Below are positions 48,588-59,409 of a stretch of 64,000 nt of DNA, piece after piece. How positions within the stretch are numbered: the stretch's first letter is position 1; each line of letters opens with the position of its first letter. The position numbers were made by a program, and so were the translations under genes. The DNA lies in contig NC_037318.1 in NCBI RefSeq assembly GCF_000143535.2, positions 1,984,001 to 2,048,000 on the forward strand, given 5' to 3'. Under the pieces are notes generated by a model. The model searched no databases, was not told where the DNA came from, and saw only the letters and a list, made by a program, of their open reading frames with translations. Origin of the DNA: Botrytis cinerea B05.10. Taxonomy: Eukaryota; Ascomycota; Leotiomycetes; Helotiales; Sclerotiniaceae.

Positions 48588-48979
48588 TCATATGCAACAA
48601 CAGCATTCACAACACTCACAGCAACACACACCACCCACAATTGCAGTACTGTCATCACAAAACTTTAGTATGAACCGTTCTCTTGTTTACCAATTAGCAG
48701 AAAATTGCAAGAACGTACTTTCTTTTTGTATGAGAATGATGATGACGATTGTGATGTCCACCTCCTCTTAAGCCTACTGGAGATTCAGATGCTGGCGATA
48801 GAGTCATCTCCTCGATTAATTTCTGGGAAAGAAAAAGTTAGTGCCCCCCAGACATTATGAGATGAGCGGTGTAGACGAACGGGTTGTTCAGTGTGGATAG
48901 GAGACGGAATTTGTGGCACTGTCATTGATGCAGGTGGGTGAGGACATGGCGGTTGTTTTGAATCAGATCGTGATGCCAT
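48588..48979 (-). CDS. Small Cys-rich tail (CYSTM-like) protein, 87 aa, three exons
   Basis: Exons (minus strand) are 48881-48979, 48719-48822 and 48588-48648; introns of 58 nt (GTTCGT...CCCAG, with CACTAAC) and 70 nt (GTACGT...GACAG). The product starts MASRSDSKQPPCPHPPASM, is Pro/His/Gly-rich in the middle (GLRGGGHHNRHHHSHTK), and ends with the hydrophobic Cys cluster TAIVGGVCCCECCECCCCI. This layout, a short polar Pro/His-rich head and a C-terminal Cys-rich membrane-associated tail, is that of CYSTM proteins, small tail-anchored eukaryotic proteins linked to stress and metal tolerance. The Cys tail is denser than usual, so the family call is tentative; palmitoylation or metal binding are alternatives. 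Unspliced, only a meaningless 64-codon frame is seen. Confidence 0.62.
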
Positions 48980-49731
48980 AGCGAACGTTAGAGTTTTGGA
49001 AAACTATTCAGATATCTTAAGTTAAATGGGTACGGGGAAGTAGTTTGGCAATATACTTACAAAGCCACAACGACTGCAAATTATTTGGTATGATGGAAAA
49101 TAAACGTCTAAAAAGGAGAATCCACAATTGAATCCAAGAGACACATGAGTTTCTTGGTATCTTAAATGAAAGCGTGGTGAGTGCCAACCATCGATAGCCG
49201 CTGGGCACATCGGCAGTGCTTCCAACTATCGGATTACCGGCCGAAGGTTCGGCCACAGAAATTATGGTAGAATAATGAGTTTTCGATGATTTAAGTGTAT
49301 CTATCGCGGGTTTTGTAGGATTGTTCAAATTGTTCGCGCTTGGTTACCATCATGTCGATAACCGTTCTGTTCAATCTTGCAGATAAAGGTAGGCGGACAC
49401 CTGTCCCAAGCTCTGTTTTCCATTGCCCCAGCATCGCGTTGGCAGGTTGGCGACCCAAAAGCTTGTTGTCAGCGCTTAAGTTCCCGCCAGAGAAAATCAA
49501 GGGAAAAGTACCGGATCAAACTTTTGATCAATGTCCCAGAAGAAAAATGCAAGATTCTTGATCTGGGATCAAATCCTAGAAGGTTCTTCAAGGGCTTGCA
49601 ATAGCTTTGCCTGTATTCCGCCAGTGAGATGAATGCAATTCCTAGATTTCAATAAGATTATTAAACGACTTGAAATGCTAAGTTAATGTTGAATATAAAG
49701 CAATTGATGAGATAGAGAATATCCTATACAT
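48980..49731. other. Intergenic region
   Basis: Overlapping short frames on both strands around 49017-49604 carry no recognisable protein. It lies upstream of the small Cys-rich gene and downstream of the F-box gene. Confidence 0.45.
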
Positions 49732-51330
49732 CTAGCGTTCGCTCGATATTTCCATTCTCTCAATCTGGTAATGATTACATTCACTACATTCGTACCCATG
49801 ATTAACAGCGCCGCTATCAACTTCATCCTGCGTAGGTTCGACCTGCAAATTATCCTCATCGCCCTTTAGATCATGTCTTTTCCCAGCACTTTCCATACCT
49901 CTCAAACGGCCAATGCGTTCCACTATTCTCTCCGCTAATCCCCAGACCCTCACCCTATTCCTCACTCCCAGATTCCCTTTCTGTAAGCGTTTGACCTGAT
50001 CATAAACTCGCTTCCAAACAAAACTTGGTGGTTTCATAGCGATACAATCTTTAAAAAATTGTACATACTCAGAGTCATTTCTTTCGTTCAGTCCTGCGAG
50101 ATCTTCTCCATGTCGTTCGAGGAGCATTTTTCGAAAAATTTCCATTTTGCGCTGTTGAATCTGATCGATCTCCCAGAACCACGGAAGCTCCTTCACAAGG
50201 AGATCCCTGAACAGCTGCTGGGGAAGTTGACGAAATGCGCGACTTACCAGGCGGAGGTTTGCGATATCCTTAGATCCAAGTTCGCATAAAATTATTTGCT
50301 TAAGTTCGATTGGAAGTTTTTCGAAAAGATCTGTTGAGTTCACATATGGCTGCAATGAATCTCCTTTGAATTGTCTCCTGCGCCAAACAGCCCCCATATC
50401 CTTATCATAAGGATTCTGGTGTTTATATGCATCTAATACTATAAGAGAAAATCCCGGGATATCATGAGGATTGGCCGCAAGATACTAGCAAATATTAATA
50501 TTTATCAACATATTTTGGGGAGTGAAAACGCACTTCCGAGCCAGGAATATGATTCCACCACTGCTGTTTACACTCATTTATTATTGATTCCTGTTTAATA
50601 CTCTGGAAACCGCAATTTGAACATGCAGACCTCTAGAGAAGTAATAAGTCAACATTGTAAAGTACTATAATCGATGCCACTTACATGCCAAAGGGCCATG
50701 AATCCTTGGAGGTCAACCCTCCCCAGTCGAAGTTTTGAAACACGTTCGAAGATTTTCCAGCATGAATCGTGAACTGGGACGCCACGAGGAAATCCATGTT
50801 CATTTACCACTTCATAATTCATAGCCAAGAACGTATTGACACCGTAACGGTAACGGGGTAAGTCACCCGGCTGCCAATGATCTTGGGTGGTGATTGACTG
50901 ATCAGTGATAAAGTAATCACTGCACTTTTCATAATCTGGTGCATCTTCCTCTTCAGAAATATTTTCTGGTTTCTTAATGATGTAGCGAGATAGCCTCATA
51001 TCCTACAACCGTGAGTAATGGGGGATTGTCCGAGAAATTTACACTCACCTTCATTTGTGCCACTGAAATACGATGTCCGCTGTAGCCCCCACCGAAAACG
51101 CAATTTGGACCAGCAATATGCTCAGTTAATGGTCCATATCTGGCTTTTTTCTCGCAGCCGCTTTCTTCTGACAAATCATAGCAGGTGGTCGTTCCTCTGG
51201 CATAATACATACTAGTCGAAACGCCCCAGGCAGCCTCTGGTGGTTCATATTTTGTGCGGCACCTTGCTAGATTGAATGATACAGCACATATTTGACAAAC
51301 ATTCTCGCTATAAGCCATCTTTAGATCCAA
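49732..51330 (-). CDS. F-box domain protein with Cys-rich N-terminal region
   Basis: Probable substrate adaptor of an SCF ubiquitin ligase. Exons (minus strand) are 51049-51330, 50685-51002, 50534-50632 and 49732-50484, with introns of 46, 52 and 49 nt, all GT-AG, giving 483 aa. The N-terminal half has paired cysteines (VCQICAVSFNLARCR near residue 10; CYDLSEESGC; SACSNCGFQSIKQE near 205), perhaps a zinc-binding module. The F-box lies at about residues 265-300: LFEKLPIELKQIILCELGS then DIANLRLVSRAFRQLP. The remainder is helical and ends with another CxxC (ECSECNHYQ). This architecture is common among fungal F-box proteins; the target is unknown. An alternative start is the ATG four codons downstream. 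It is divergently arranged with the quinolinate phosphoribosyltransferase gene, with about 630 bp between starts. Confidence 0.85.
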
Positions 51331-51962
51331 TCAATCCACTGACGTGATCGAGAAGACAGAATATAGAGGACCTAGAGAGGAGGTCTCTTTCTTATGTTGA
51401 TCTTCTGGTTGTCTTTTCGGCGTGATTATCACTCGACCAAGAGTTGATTTTCATATAGTTGCCAACCCTGAAAGTAAACAAGATGTCGAATGGATTGTGC
51501 AGCTCTCATGTCCTATAGATCTTCGAAGTAGGAATGCAGAAACACAGCCCTCGGTCAAGTTGTCTTTCGTATGGAAATCTGCCTTACCCAGGCACCAGAG
51601 CTTGGCATGAAGCATATTATATTAATGGGTTACAAAGACAATTACAATATGAATAGAGATAAGAATAAAAGATGGGACAGAGAATATGATAGGAAATGTT
51701 TTACAAGATGGAAATGAGCCAAAGCAATGTTGTTCCGAGAACTTACAAACCCAAGATTTATCTTTCCTGAGGGGTATGGAGAATCTAGGCCCAAGCGCCC
51801 CCTAGTTCCAAAGCCTACCGCGGATACCGGTGGACCGACCCCTCCGAGCCTTCAAACATTCAGTCTATGACCACAACTTCTGAAGCAGCAAAATTATTTG
51901 CCCCAATTCTGTACGATTTCTTTCCCAAGCTCTCTAAATAGTATTCTAAACCCTCGAAAACC
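51331..51962. promoter_or_regulatory. Shared divergent promoter region (F-box / quinolinate phosphoribosyltransferase)
   Basis: About 630 bp of non-coding DNA between two genes reading outward. No specific operator can be named. The 62-codon frame at 51422-51610 is not supported. Confidence 0.5.
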
Positions 51963-52903
51963 ATGGCTCTCGAACATGGAAACCCCGCCGATCTCCTTCC
52001 TGTCCACTGGAAATCTCAAATCACAGCCTGGTTTGCAGAAGATACCCCCTCCTTTGATTACGGCGGATTTGTCGTTGGTGATAGCGAACGGACTGCAACT
52101 CTGTATGGAAAATCGCGAGGAATACTAGCAGGTGTGCCATTTTTCGACGAGGTATTCGCACAAGCTGGATGTTCGGTGAAATGGCATACGAAGGAAGGAA
52201 CATTAGTCGATCCTGGCGCATCCGGAAAAGTAGCCGTAGCTACTGTTACTGGACCAGTACGAAAACTTTTACTAGGAGAGAGAGTTGCACTTAATACATT
52301 GAGTCGTTGTTCTGGGATTGCCACGAAATCGAGGGACATGGAGGTTTTGGTTAGGAAGGCGGGGTACAAGGGAATTCTTGCTGGAACGAGGAAAACTACT
52401 CCAGGCTTCAGGTTGGTGGAGAAATATGGAATGATTGTTGGAGGGGTTGATGGGCATAGACATGATTTGTCTAGTATGACTATGTTAAAGGATAATCACA
52501 TTTGGGCTAGAGGTAGTATTACTGATGCCGTTAAGGCTGCGAAGGCGGCTGGTGGGTTCGCATTAAAGATAGAGGTGGAGGTTGATAGCGAGGAGGGTGC
52601 TGATGAAGCTATTGAAGCCGGTGCTGACATCATCATGTTGGATAACTTTTCGGGAGATGGATTGAAGGTTGCTGCGAAGAGCTTGAGGCAAAGGTGGGCT
52701 GGGAAGAGGGAGTTTTTACTGGAGTGTAGTGGAGGGCTTACGTCTGAGAATGTGGAGACTTATATCAATAATGGTAGGCTTAACACATTTCCCCTCTCGC
52801 TGATCATTTCTAATTCATACATACAGATATAGATATCATCTCCACGAGTGCGATACATCAAGGCGTACCTCATGTCGATTTCTCTTTGAAAATTGATCAT
52901 TAG
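51963..52903 (+). CDS. BNA6: Nicotinate-nucleotide pyrophosphorylase (quinolinate phosphoribosyltransferase)
   Basis: Converts quinolinate and PRPP to nicotinate mononucleotide, CO2 and pyrophosphate in de novo NAD synthesis from tryptophan. Exons 51963-52773 and 52827-52903, joined by a 53-nt GT-AG intron, give 295 aa, the normal length. Key regions are [16 protein letters not shown] (residues about 103-118), [15 protein letters not shown] (PRPP/quinolinate-binding Arg and Lys), [20 protein letters not shown], the [20 protein letters not shown] strand and [17 protein letters not shown] follows, and the short second exon supplies the conserved end [20 protein letters not shown]. The start ATG has the good context AACCATGG. 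The symbol is that of the yeast orthologue. Confidence 0.96.
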
Positions 52904-53257
52904 TGAATAGCATAAGGAGGAACATAAAATAAACTACTTTGCAGGATGCACAACATGTTGTTGTCTCATTCACAAGTTTTAATCATGATCAGTCGGTCAG
53001 GTACACAAGCAGAAATACCAACAATTTCAGCTAGAGTACTAAGATGGACAGAATGACAGCGCTGAAACTAGCCTGTATGCCTCATAATGATCCGCTCGAA
53101 GTCAATGGAAGAAGTAGAACTCCCAGGCCTGTGTTTTCACCAACCACTACTTCCTCTTCTATGAGCTCTGCGACCTTTTACAGGTTAGCATAGCACACTT
53201 TCCTTGTCTTTGAAAGGCGTTGCTTTTCACGAGATTGAGAGGGTTGCGGACCTAGTC
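52904..53257. other. Convergent 3' region
   Basis: About 350 bp between two genes pointing at each other; it should hold both polyadenylation regions. No gene seen. Confidence 0.5.
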
Positions 53258-53911
53258 TTATAATACTCGATATGCACTACATCAACATTGTCAGTTGCAT
53301 CGAGGGCCAAGTTTGAATAATGACCACTTACTCATAGATTACCTCTGCCCCCTTTCTCATTCCACTACCCACCCACATTCCACAATTGACCTTTGAACAA
53401 TATCTTTCATCACCTGTCTCCATCTCAATAAACAGCCTAAATCTATAACTATTCGGGTCAACTTGATCAGCTAATGCAGGGTCCGCTAGCCGAGCTAATA
53501 CTTCAGGAGTACCCGTTCTCCAACCATGCGTTTTGATGGCAATATGTGCTGGAGGATCATCATGAGTTTGGAGTAAATAATTAGTTTCGAGCCGGGCTGA
53601 TCCGTCGGGTATTATCAGTTGGCTATCTTGGCCTCCGGGCTGTGGAACATTAGTATAGAAAGTCAGAGGGAAAAGGGCCGATGTACTAATACGATTCCTG
53701 ACCCCCATGATCCAGACCACACACCCCCTGTGAATGATATCCAATTTCGATGTCCAAATGGTGTTTGGCCAACCGAAATACGAGGGTTCAGGGAAACCGA
53801 CATACGGAAATCGAGATTTAGGTTTGGATGGGGTAGTGATAAATCTGGATGAGGGTATGAAGATGTGTTGGTATTGGTTTCGGTTTGGTCACCTCTGCTA
53901 ATAATTAGCAT
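53258..53911 (-). CDS. DUF3237-domain protein, 183 aa, three exons
   Basis: Function unknown; the DUF3237 family forms small beta-barrel proteins found in fungi and bacteria, often near aromatic or secondary metabolism genes. Exons (minus strand) are 53687-53911, 53332-53639 and 53258-53276. The introns are 47 and 55 nt (GTACAT...CACAG and GTAAGT...GTAG). The last exon is only 19 nt, but it restores the expected family ending VIYDAYRVL instead of a premature stop at 53328. Family features in order: LDFRMSVSLNPRISVGQTPFG, ISFTGGVWSGSWGSGIVL, PGGQDSQLIIPDG, NYLLQTHDDPPAHIAIKTHG, and the RFRLFIEMETGD strand. The N-terminal 30 residues are low-complexity, and an in-frame ATG near DFRMSVS is an alternative start. 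Confidence 0.82.
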
Positions 53912-54037
53912 TTACGCATTTTTACGACCTTTTCATACACTCATTTGAAAATAGAGCCTAAATTCCTAGAATTTTAAGAGAGTAAAGCCATATGAAAATT
54001 TTCCAAGGGATTAGATCAATTAGATGTTACTTGGTAG

Positions 54038-54466
54038 CTAATAATGTAACTGAGTAATTCGGAGTAAAACATAACAAATTCTAAACATATCTCGTGAAAC
54101 ACTGATAACATACTGAGTAGCAAAGTTCCAATCCCCCATAAAGGTTCGATCATCCACTGTAGAAGTCCATCTCTGAGTCGTCGAATCTTGTATTCTAGCA
54201 GCAGGAGTAGAACTCTCTCGCCATTCAACACTCGTTGGAGAATCACTTGGATCACTACTAGCCCCGATGTTTCCCCATGCACTTTGAAGTCCATGGACAG
54301 ACCAACCGCTTCGTGGAGTTGAAGAATCCATTTCAGATTGAACTCTCAAATGATTAACTTCCCGTTGACGTACTTGTGTCGTATCTGGTATAGGTGGCAG
54401 TGGTTGGATACGATCTTGAATATAGGTGAAGGAGAGATATGCTTGGTTGAGGTCCTCGGATTCCAT
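54038..54466 (-). CDS. Hypothetical protein, possible spliced gene
   Basis: A 142-codon frame starting MESEDLNQAYLSFTYIQDRI with Ser/Thr/Pro-rich middle (DSSTPRSGWSVHGLQSAWG; SSDPSDSPTSVEWRESST). Composition looks coding up to about FMGDWNFAT; there a GTATGT donor suggests that the true gene continues by splicing, so the last 25 codons may be intron. No homology is recognised and no further exon could be placed. Treat as tentative. Confidence 0.35.
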   Translation of the reverse strand: MESEDLNQAYLSFTYIQDRIQPLPPIPDTTQVRQREVNHLRVQSEMDSSTPRSGWSVHGLQSAWGNIGASSDPSDSPTSVEWRESSTPAARIQDSTTQRWTSTVDDRTFMGDWNFATQYVISVSRDMFRICYVLLRITQLHY

Positions 54467-54824
54467 TTGAGGGGTAAATATAAATTGATGCAGGAGTGTA
54501 CTTTATCGTGCCTTCCTCGTATGAACAAAGTATTTCAGTGTAGTTAGATAGACAGCTAGCGTCGTACACCTGGCCAAAAAGTCCCAGAGTTGATGCTGCA
54601 CTTACAACGTCGGCCTGAAATTTTACATTTATTCAAATTCAACAATATCAATTCACCAAGTTCCAACTTGTCCGAGGCAATGTTGTGAGTGCTTGGTGGG
54701 GGCTGACATAAGCGGGCCAAGTGTTTGCGTAGAAGATAGTCCGGCTTGAAAATCCTTTCGCCTGCCACAATGCCCATTATAGTTTTAAAAAAAGCTGTAC
54801 TGTCATCAAACAAAGCAAACACCA

Positions 54825-54919
54825 GCCCGGTTGGCACAATTGGTTAGCGCGTGGGCCTTTTAAGACATATTCTGTCATATGAAAGCCCAAGGTTGAGAGT
54901 TCGAGCCTCTCATCGGGCG
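54825..54919 (+). tRNA. tRNA-Lys (UUU anticodon), with intron
   Basis: The acceptor stem GCCCGGT pairs with ATCGGGC, the D arm is TGGCACAATTGGTTAGCGCG, the anticodon stem TGGGC pairs with GCCCA, and the T arm GAGAG-TTCGAGC-CTCTC is perfect. The anticodon loop reads CTTTTA with an intron of about 20 nt after position 37. A T-rich Pol III terminator (CTTTTTG, then TTTTTT) follows. Anticodon position inferred by eye. Confidence 0.85.
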
Positions 54920-55280
54920 TTTGCTACATCTTTTTGTCAATTTTTTGATCTTTTAATTTTTTTTATTTTTTTTATTTAAATCTTTCCCCCTTCATTCTCG
55001 GCTACACGTGACACTCATCAAGTCTTTTTCCTTGCGGCTGACTCTGTACTCTCTACACTCATTCGGTTGTTATGGGTACAAAGGTACTTCTCCACAAAAG
55101 TCTTTTGTTCTTCGGAAATTTATCGAGATATGTCCCACAAAGAACCTCCACCAGCTAAAACCAAATCCTCGCTAATCATAAAAAAAATTAAATTCTTTTT
55201 GCAAAGCTTTCCCTGGGACAATTGTCAACGCTTTAAATATTCAAAGTACCAGCGCCCCTCCATCAACAAGATTAAAGCCT

Positions 55281-55381
55281 GCCCGGCTAGCTCAATCGGT
55301 AGAGCGTGTGACTCTTATGATTCAATATCTATGAGTTCTTCTGAAATCACAAGGTTGGGGGTTCGACCCCCCCGTTGGGCT
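55281..55381 (+). tRNA. tRNA-Lys (CUU anticodon), with intron
   Basis: The acceptor GCCCGGC pairs with GTTGGGC (two G-U pairs). D arm AGCTCAATCGGTAGAGC; anticodon stem TGTGA/TCACA; loop CTCTTA followed by an intron of about 27 nt. The T arm GGGGG-TTCGACC-CCCCC is strong. A T6 terminator follows at about 55407. It is 360 bp from the other tRNA-Lys, same strand. Confidence 0.88.
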
Positions 55382-55581
55382 CAATTCCCTTCAATAGAAA
55401 ATATTTTTTGTCCATTTTTTTTTGTAATTTATTTTTCGTTGACCTATTCATTAAAACTCAAAAACTATGTATGTTCAAGGAGGGAGGAATTGGAATCGTA
55501 CAATGTCGACAAATTTTTATTTTGGTTCAGTCCGCCTAGAGAGTTATAGACAAACAGAGTGAGTAGCTCTCCCTCCTGGCT

Positions 55582-55641
55582 GCTTAAAAAACCCGCGCCC
55601 AACCAATTGTGCAAACCAGGCTGGTGTTTGCTTTGTTTGAT
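55582..55641 (-). pseudogene. Inverted tRNA-Lys(UUU) fragment
   Basis: The reverse complement of this segment reads ATCAAACAAAGCAAACACCAG... and then a degenerate 5' half of the tRNA-Lys at 54825 (CCTGGTTTGCACAATTGGTT..., ending near TTTTTTAAG). It includes about 20 bp of that gene's upstream flank with no mismatch, so it is a local inverted duplication rather than a retro-copy. The 3' half is absent, so it cannot make a tRNA. Confidence 0.8.
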
Positions 55642-55761
55642 ATTCGGCGGTCCTAGCGGGCCTCCCCGCTCTTTTCAAAATTCTAACTATTCAAAAGCAC
55701 AAAATTCGTGCGAACGTTTTAAATCGATCGGCATCGATGCAAAAAAAATCAAAAAGATGAG

Positions 55762-55848
55762 TCTCTCAGGCGCGAGTCGAACGCGCGACATCCAGATTAC
55801 AATATACATTTACAGTCTGACGTCATAAACCAACTAGACGACCGAGAG
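55762..55848 (-). tRNA. tRNA-Tyr (GUA anticodon), with intron
   Basis: On the minus strand the acceptor CTCTCGG pairs with CTGAGAG. The anticodon stem TCAGA pairs with TCTGG, and the loop CTGTAA is followed by an AT-rich intron of about 12 nt, as in essentially all nuclear tRNA-Tyr genes. T arm CGCGC-GTTCGAC-TCGCG. A T-rich terminator (CTTTTTGATTTTTTTT) follows. Confidence 0.88.
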
Positions 55849-58800
55849 TGTTTTCAAGTAGGCTTGAATGGTCACAGTTTGTTGTGTTTGTTGTTCTCGT
55901 TCTTGAATCTAGAATATATATACAATTGTGTGATTGTCGTGGGGCTTTGAGGTGGGGTTTCCACAAAAATTCACGCTCCCCGCTCCACGTCTATCGAAGA
56001 ACTTCATACCTCGGCTTCAGGAATTACATAGTGGCAGCAAAGTAGAACTAGACGTCAAGTATTCATTTCACTGTTAAAGTAATCATAGGCTTCGTACCTC
56101 AGCCCGTACACGGGTTTTGCTCCTGAAAAGTAGTGAGCTTTAATGCTAAAATGCATTCATTACTCGCGTGCAAGCAAATCTTTGACATAATTTATAAAAC
56201 AATTATACGGCCCATCTCCTCGAGTTCATTTTTCTGACGATTTTCAGTAGATGTGAATCCAAACAAGGTGTCCAGCAGACATCTGGACCTGCAAATCTTG
56301 GGAGGCGAGGTAATGTATTAAATCATATTGGAATTTTGGATCAGCTGAGGGAGGTACAAGTAGATTAATACCCCCCCTAAATCACACTGTAGAAGCTGTC
56401 ATGGTCCGGATTTTGGTAGCTCATTCTGCTTCTGCTCGACTCTTGGTTCCGCAAATTCGAGGAAATCCAATCAATAACACGAACATGTGAACACTGTATC
56501 GAACTATCATTCGTATCCCAAAATTGGTTCTGTGTCTCGAAGTGTTCTGAGATTCATCCAAAGAACTCAAAATTCAAAAAGTATTTATATACCGCAATTT
56601 CATCATGTAACCCAAAATCAAATTTTATTCTTTATCCAATAGTTCCATTGTTATTACTTCTACACTAAACTCACCATGACTTAACACTCTATAATCTCCA
56701 TGATAAAATGCATAACCTCAACCGTTATGTCATGGGCCTAGTTCACACATAACTAACTCAAAGACGTTTGGAATATGATGATTGTCAAGGGAATTAGGCA
56801 CAGTTCCTAATAACAAATCATATTTGTAGGTAGGTCCCCTTGTAGACAAGAGGGCTGGGGAATTTGATTGGGAACACCGATCATCTCATTAAGCCTGGAG
56901 GAACCAGATATCACCGCACATAATAAAGTCATCAAATTCAAGGGATCCAACATCCCATATAATCACAGTACGCAAGACACCAAAAGAGTGACAAGCTCAT
57001 AAAATGATACAAATTGTTCTCCAAGAAATCAAGAGAACAATTCTACAGGTGATGAACATTCCGAGCACCTGTCCATCCATTCATTTGAATCTCAACAGAG
57101 CAATTCCAGCCCCATTGAGATTCCTATGTTTTTGATCAAGGCCTAAAATTCGGCTTCGCATCATGATTTCTGAGAGTAATTCAGTGCCAGTGGCCATTAT
57201 TAGTACCTAACTAGTAGTGTGCTTCTCTAGTGAGAGTCTTAGGTATATACCAGATTATTCGCGCGGACTGAATGTTGAATATCAAATATTGAATCAGAAA
57301 CTGTGAATTGCAATGAAGCTTCTGTCTCAGCCGCAGCAGGCTCATCTCAATCCTCTCTGGATCTGAAGTTTATTTTGACAAAGACATCAATACAGTGGCA
57401 GAGGCTCTCAGAAAAATCCATTTCATGCGACTGCATGAACACGGTTGATGAGCCGGTTTGCATTAATCATCTTAGACGGTATGAAAGTGCTAAGGTAAAA
57501 CCGTCACAATAATATAACTTGACGGTTCACAAAAATTCAAACGCAGATAGGAAGGATGTGGTGATCGCAGAGTGTCGAACAGTTGAGCATAGTTTTGACG
57601 GTTTCAAGATGTGAATATCGAGAGACATCTGAATCTTCAAAATGAATAATTTTCAGCGGATTCAGTGCATGGTCTACCTGATTTTCAAGAGTCATTTAAT
57701 GTTTTGGAGAAATTCAAAAATCGAAATTGTTTTCTTGTCGGCCTTGAAGCCGGGGATATTGAAACATGCTGGATGGAAAACTGAGCGTTGAGGGCATCAT
57801 CACAAGTATACACTCACTGTATTATCAGATATTATTCGTTCGATGCTTGGTTAAAATACACATTCCAGTAGTTTCACGCCCGCAGATCGAGTTCAAATTC
57901 AGATGAATCATGAATACTTTTCTAAATTTAGACTGGTGTAAATTGCTTAGTGCTTGTATGAGAAGGATACGGATCGCGGAGCACCTACAATGGTAGGTTC
58001 TTAAATGTCAAATTTTATTCTGTCTAAAGAGCTAGTCTCTTTCGCATTCGCTTAGGGTCATAATACAGTAGCCATTAAATTGAAGTTATTCACTTAGTTT
58101 ACACGTAGATATTGTACTTGATGGGAGGAGTTTGAAAGCATCAAAGAATTATTAATTATAGGACTTATATGGGTGAGGGCTACAGTTCAACAGCAGTAAG
58201 AGTTTCCCCATGTCCGTTGGATTGGTTTGGAGTAGCAGATAATTGGAATAAGAAAGTGTGAAATACCGTGGAGTAACATACTTCATCAAAATAATGAAAC
58301 CATTGTTATTGGTCTATGGACTCCAAGTACCTAATTATCGGAAAATCAGGGAGTGAAAAGATGTATTGGGGTAATCGACAGGATTTGATAACTCATGGCC
58401 AAGGCAGAGTTTCTTCAAAGTATTTAATTCACCTAACGGAAATTATAGTTTTAACATGACCGAACCTTAAAGTACATCTGCTATATTTATTTCAGCATGG
58501 AATTGCAGAGGGAGAGTTGCCATAATATTCGTGGAATATAGCTAGAACTTATTTGATTTGGGATTTTGGCCCAAGAGGTTGTGTAATATTTTCTTAATCT
58601 CCAGGTAGCATACGGCTCGCAACCATTAACAGAATCTGGAAGCAAGCTGGATTTGATCAGTGGTAAACAGGAAAATGGGCTTACCCCTGCACACTGGAAC
58701 AGACTTGCAACAAAAGCCTTCGATACCGGAAGACACGAGAAAATGAACTTTAAAGTTCAATAGTCGAGGATTTAAGTTCTATTTCCCATCATAGTCGGAA

Positions 58801-59409
58801 TTAGACTTTGATAGCTTACTGTCAACATCATTACGTATGTAGACAAGTGATTGAAAATGATAAAAGATTGCAGGATGTAGGTCATTGTGAGATTGAGAGC
58901 ATCGAAATCAATGGCGAGAAGTTGTCGTAGGTACGAAGCCATATTGATGAGACAGCACTTGCTTCTGGCAAAGAGTATCTGAAATAGATCACCCATCAAG
59001 CCAGTTCTACCAGTCTTACAGCGATGAATCCATGAAACTTGGCATCGGTTGCCCCATAGATGGACTCGAAACTACTCAAGTCTGAGAAAAGGGTGAATGA
59101 TAACCACCACCCAATTTGTGGAAACAGTAGAGTTAAAAAACTCGCAAGTGTCATTATAATCTCGATCAGCACGCTTCTAGTTTTGTCAGTTAGACAGCTT
59201 GATCTACTTATGGTACTCCGAGGGGATGTGTATCGTGTGAATCTCGATTGAGGTAACAATTGATCTTGGTGCCGAGATGTCATGAGTGGAAGATACTGAT
59301 ATTGGCACGTGACGCGGCAAAAATGCAGCAAGCGGCCGCATAACCGCATCAACCTCAATGTTGACTTATTTTCTGAGCAATCCTCACTCTCTATAAACAC
59401 TTTGTAAAA
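55849..59409. other. 3.5-kb region without a recognised gene
   Basis: Normal base composition, only short or mutually antisense frames (for example 57303-57512 plus, 58996-59427 minus). No repeats stand out. The end of the region must contain the ATP12 promoter. Confidence 0.45.

Noticed and set aside
53328..53335. Stop codon of the DUF3237 gene at 53328
   Set aside because: A GTAAGT donor overlaps it; splicing to a 19-nt exon gives the conserved family ending.
57303..57512. 69-codon frame
   Set aside because: Short, isolated and unrecognised; nothing beyond the open frame supports it.
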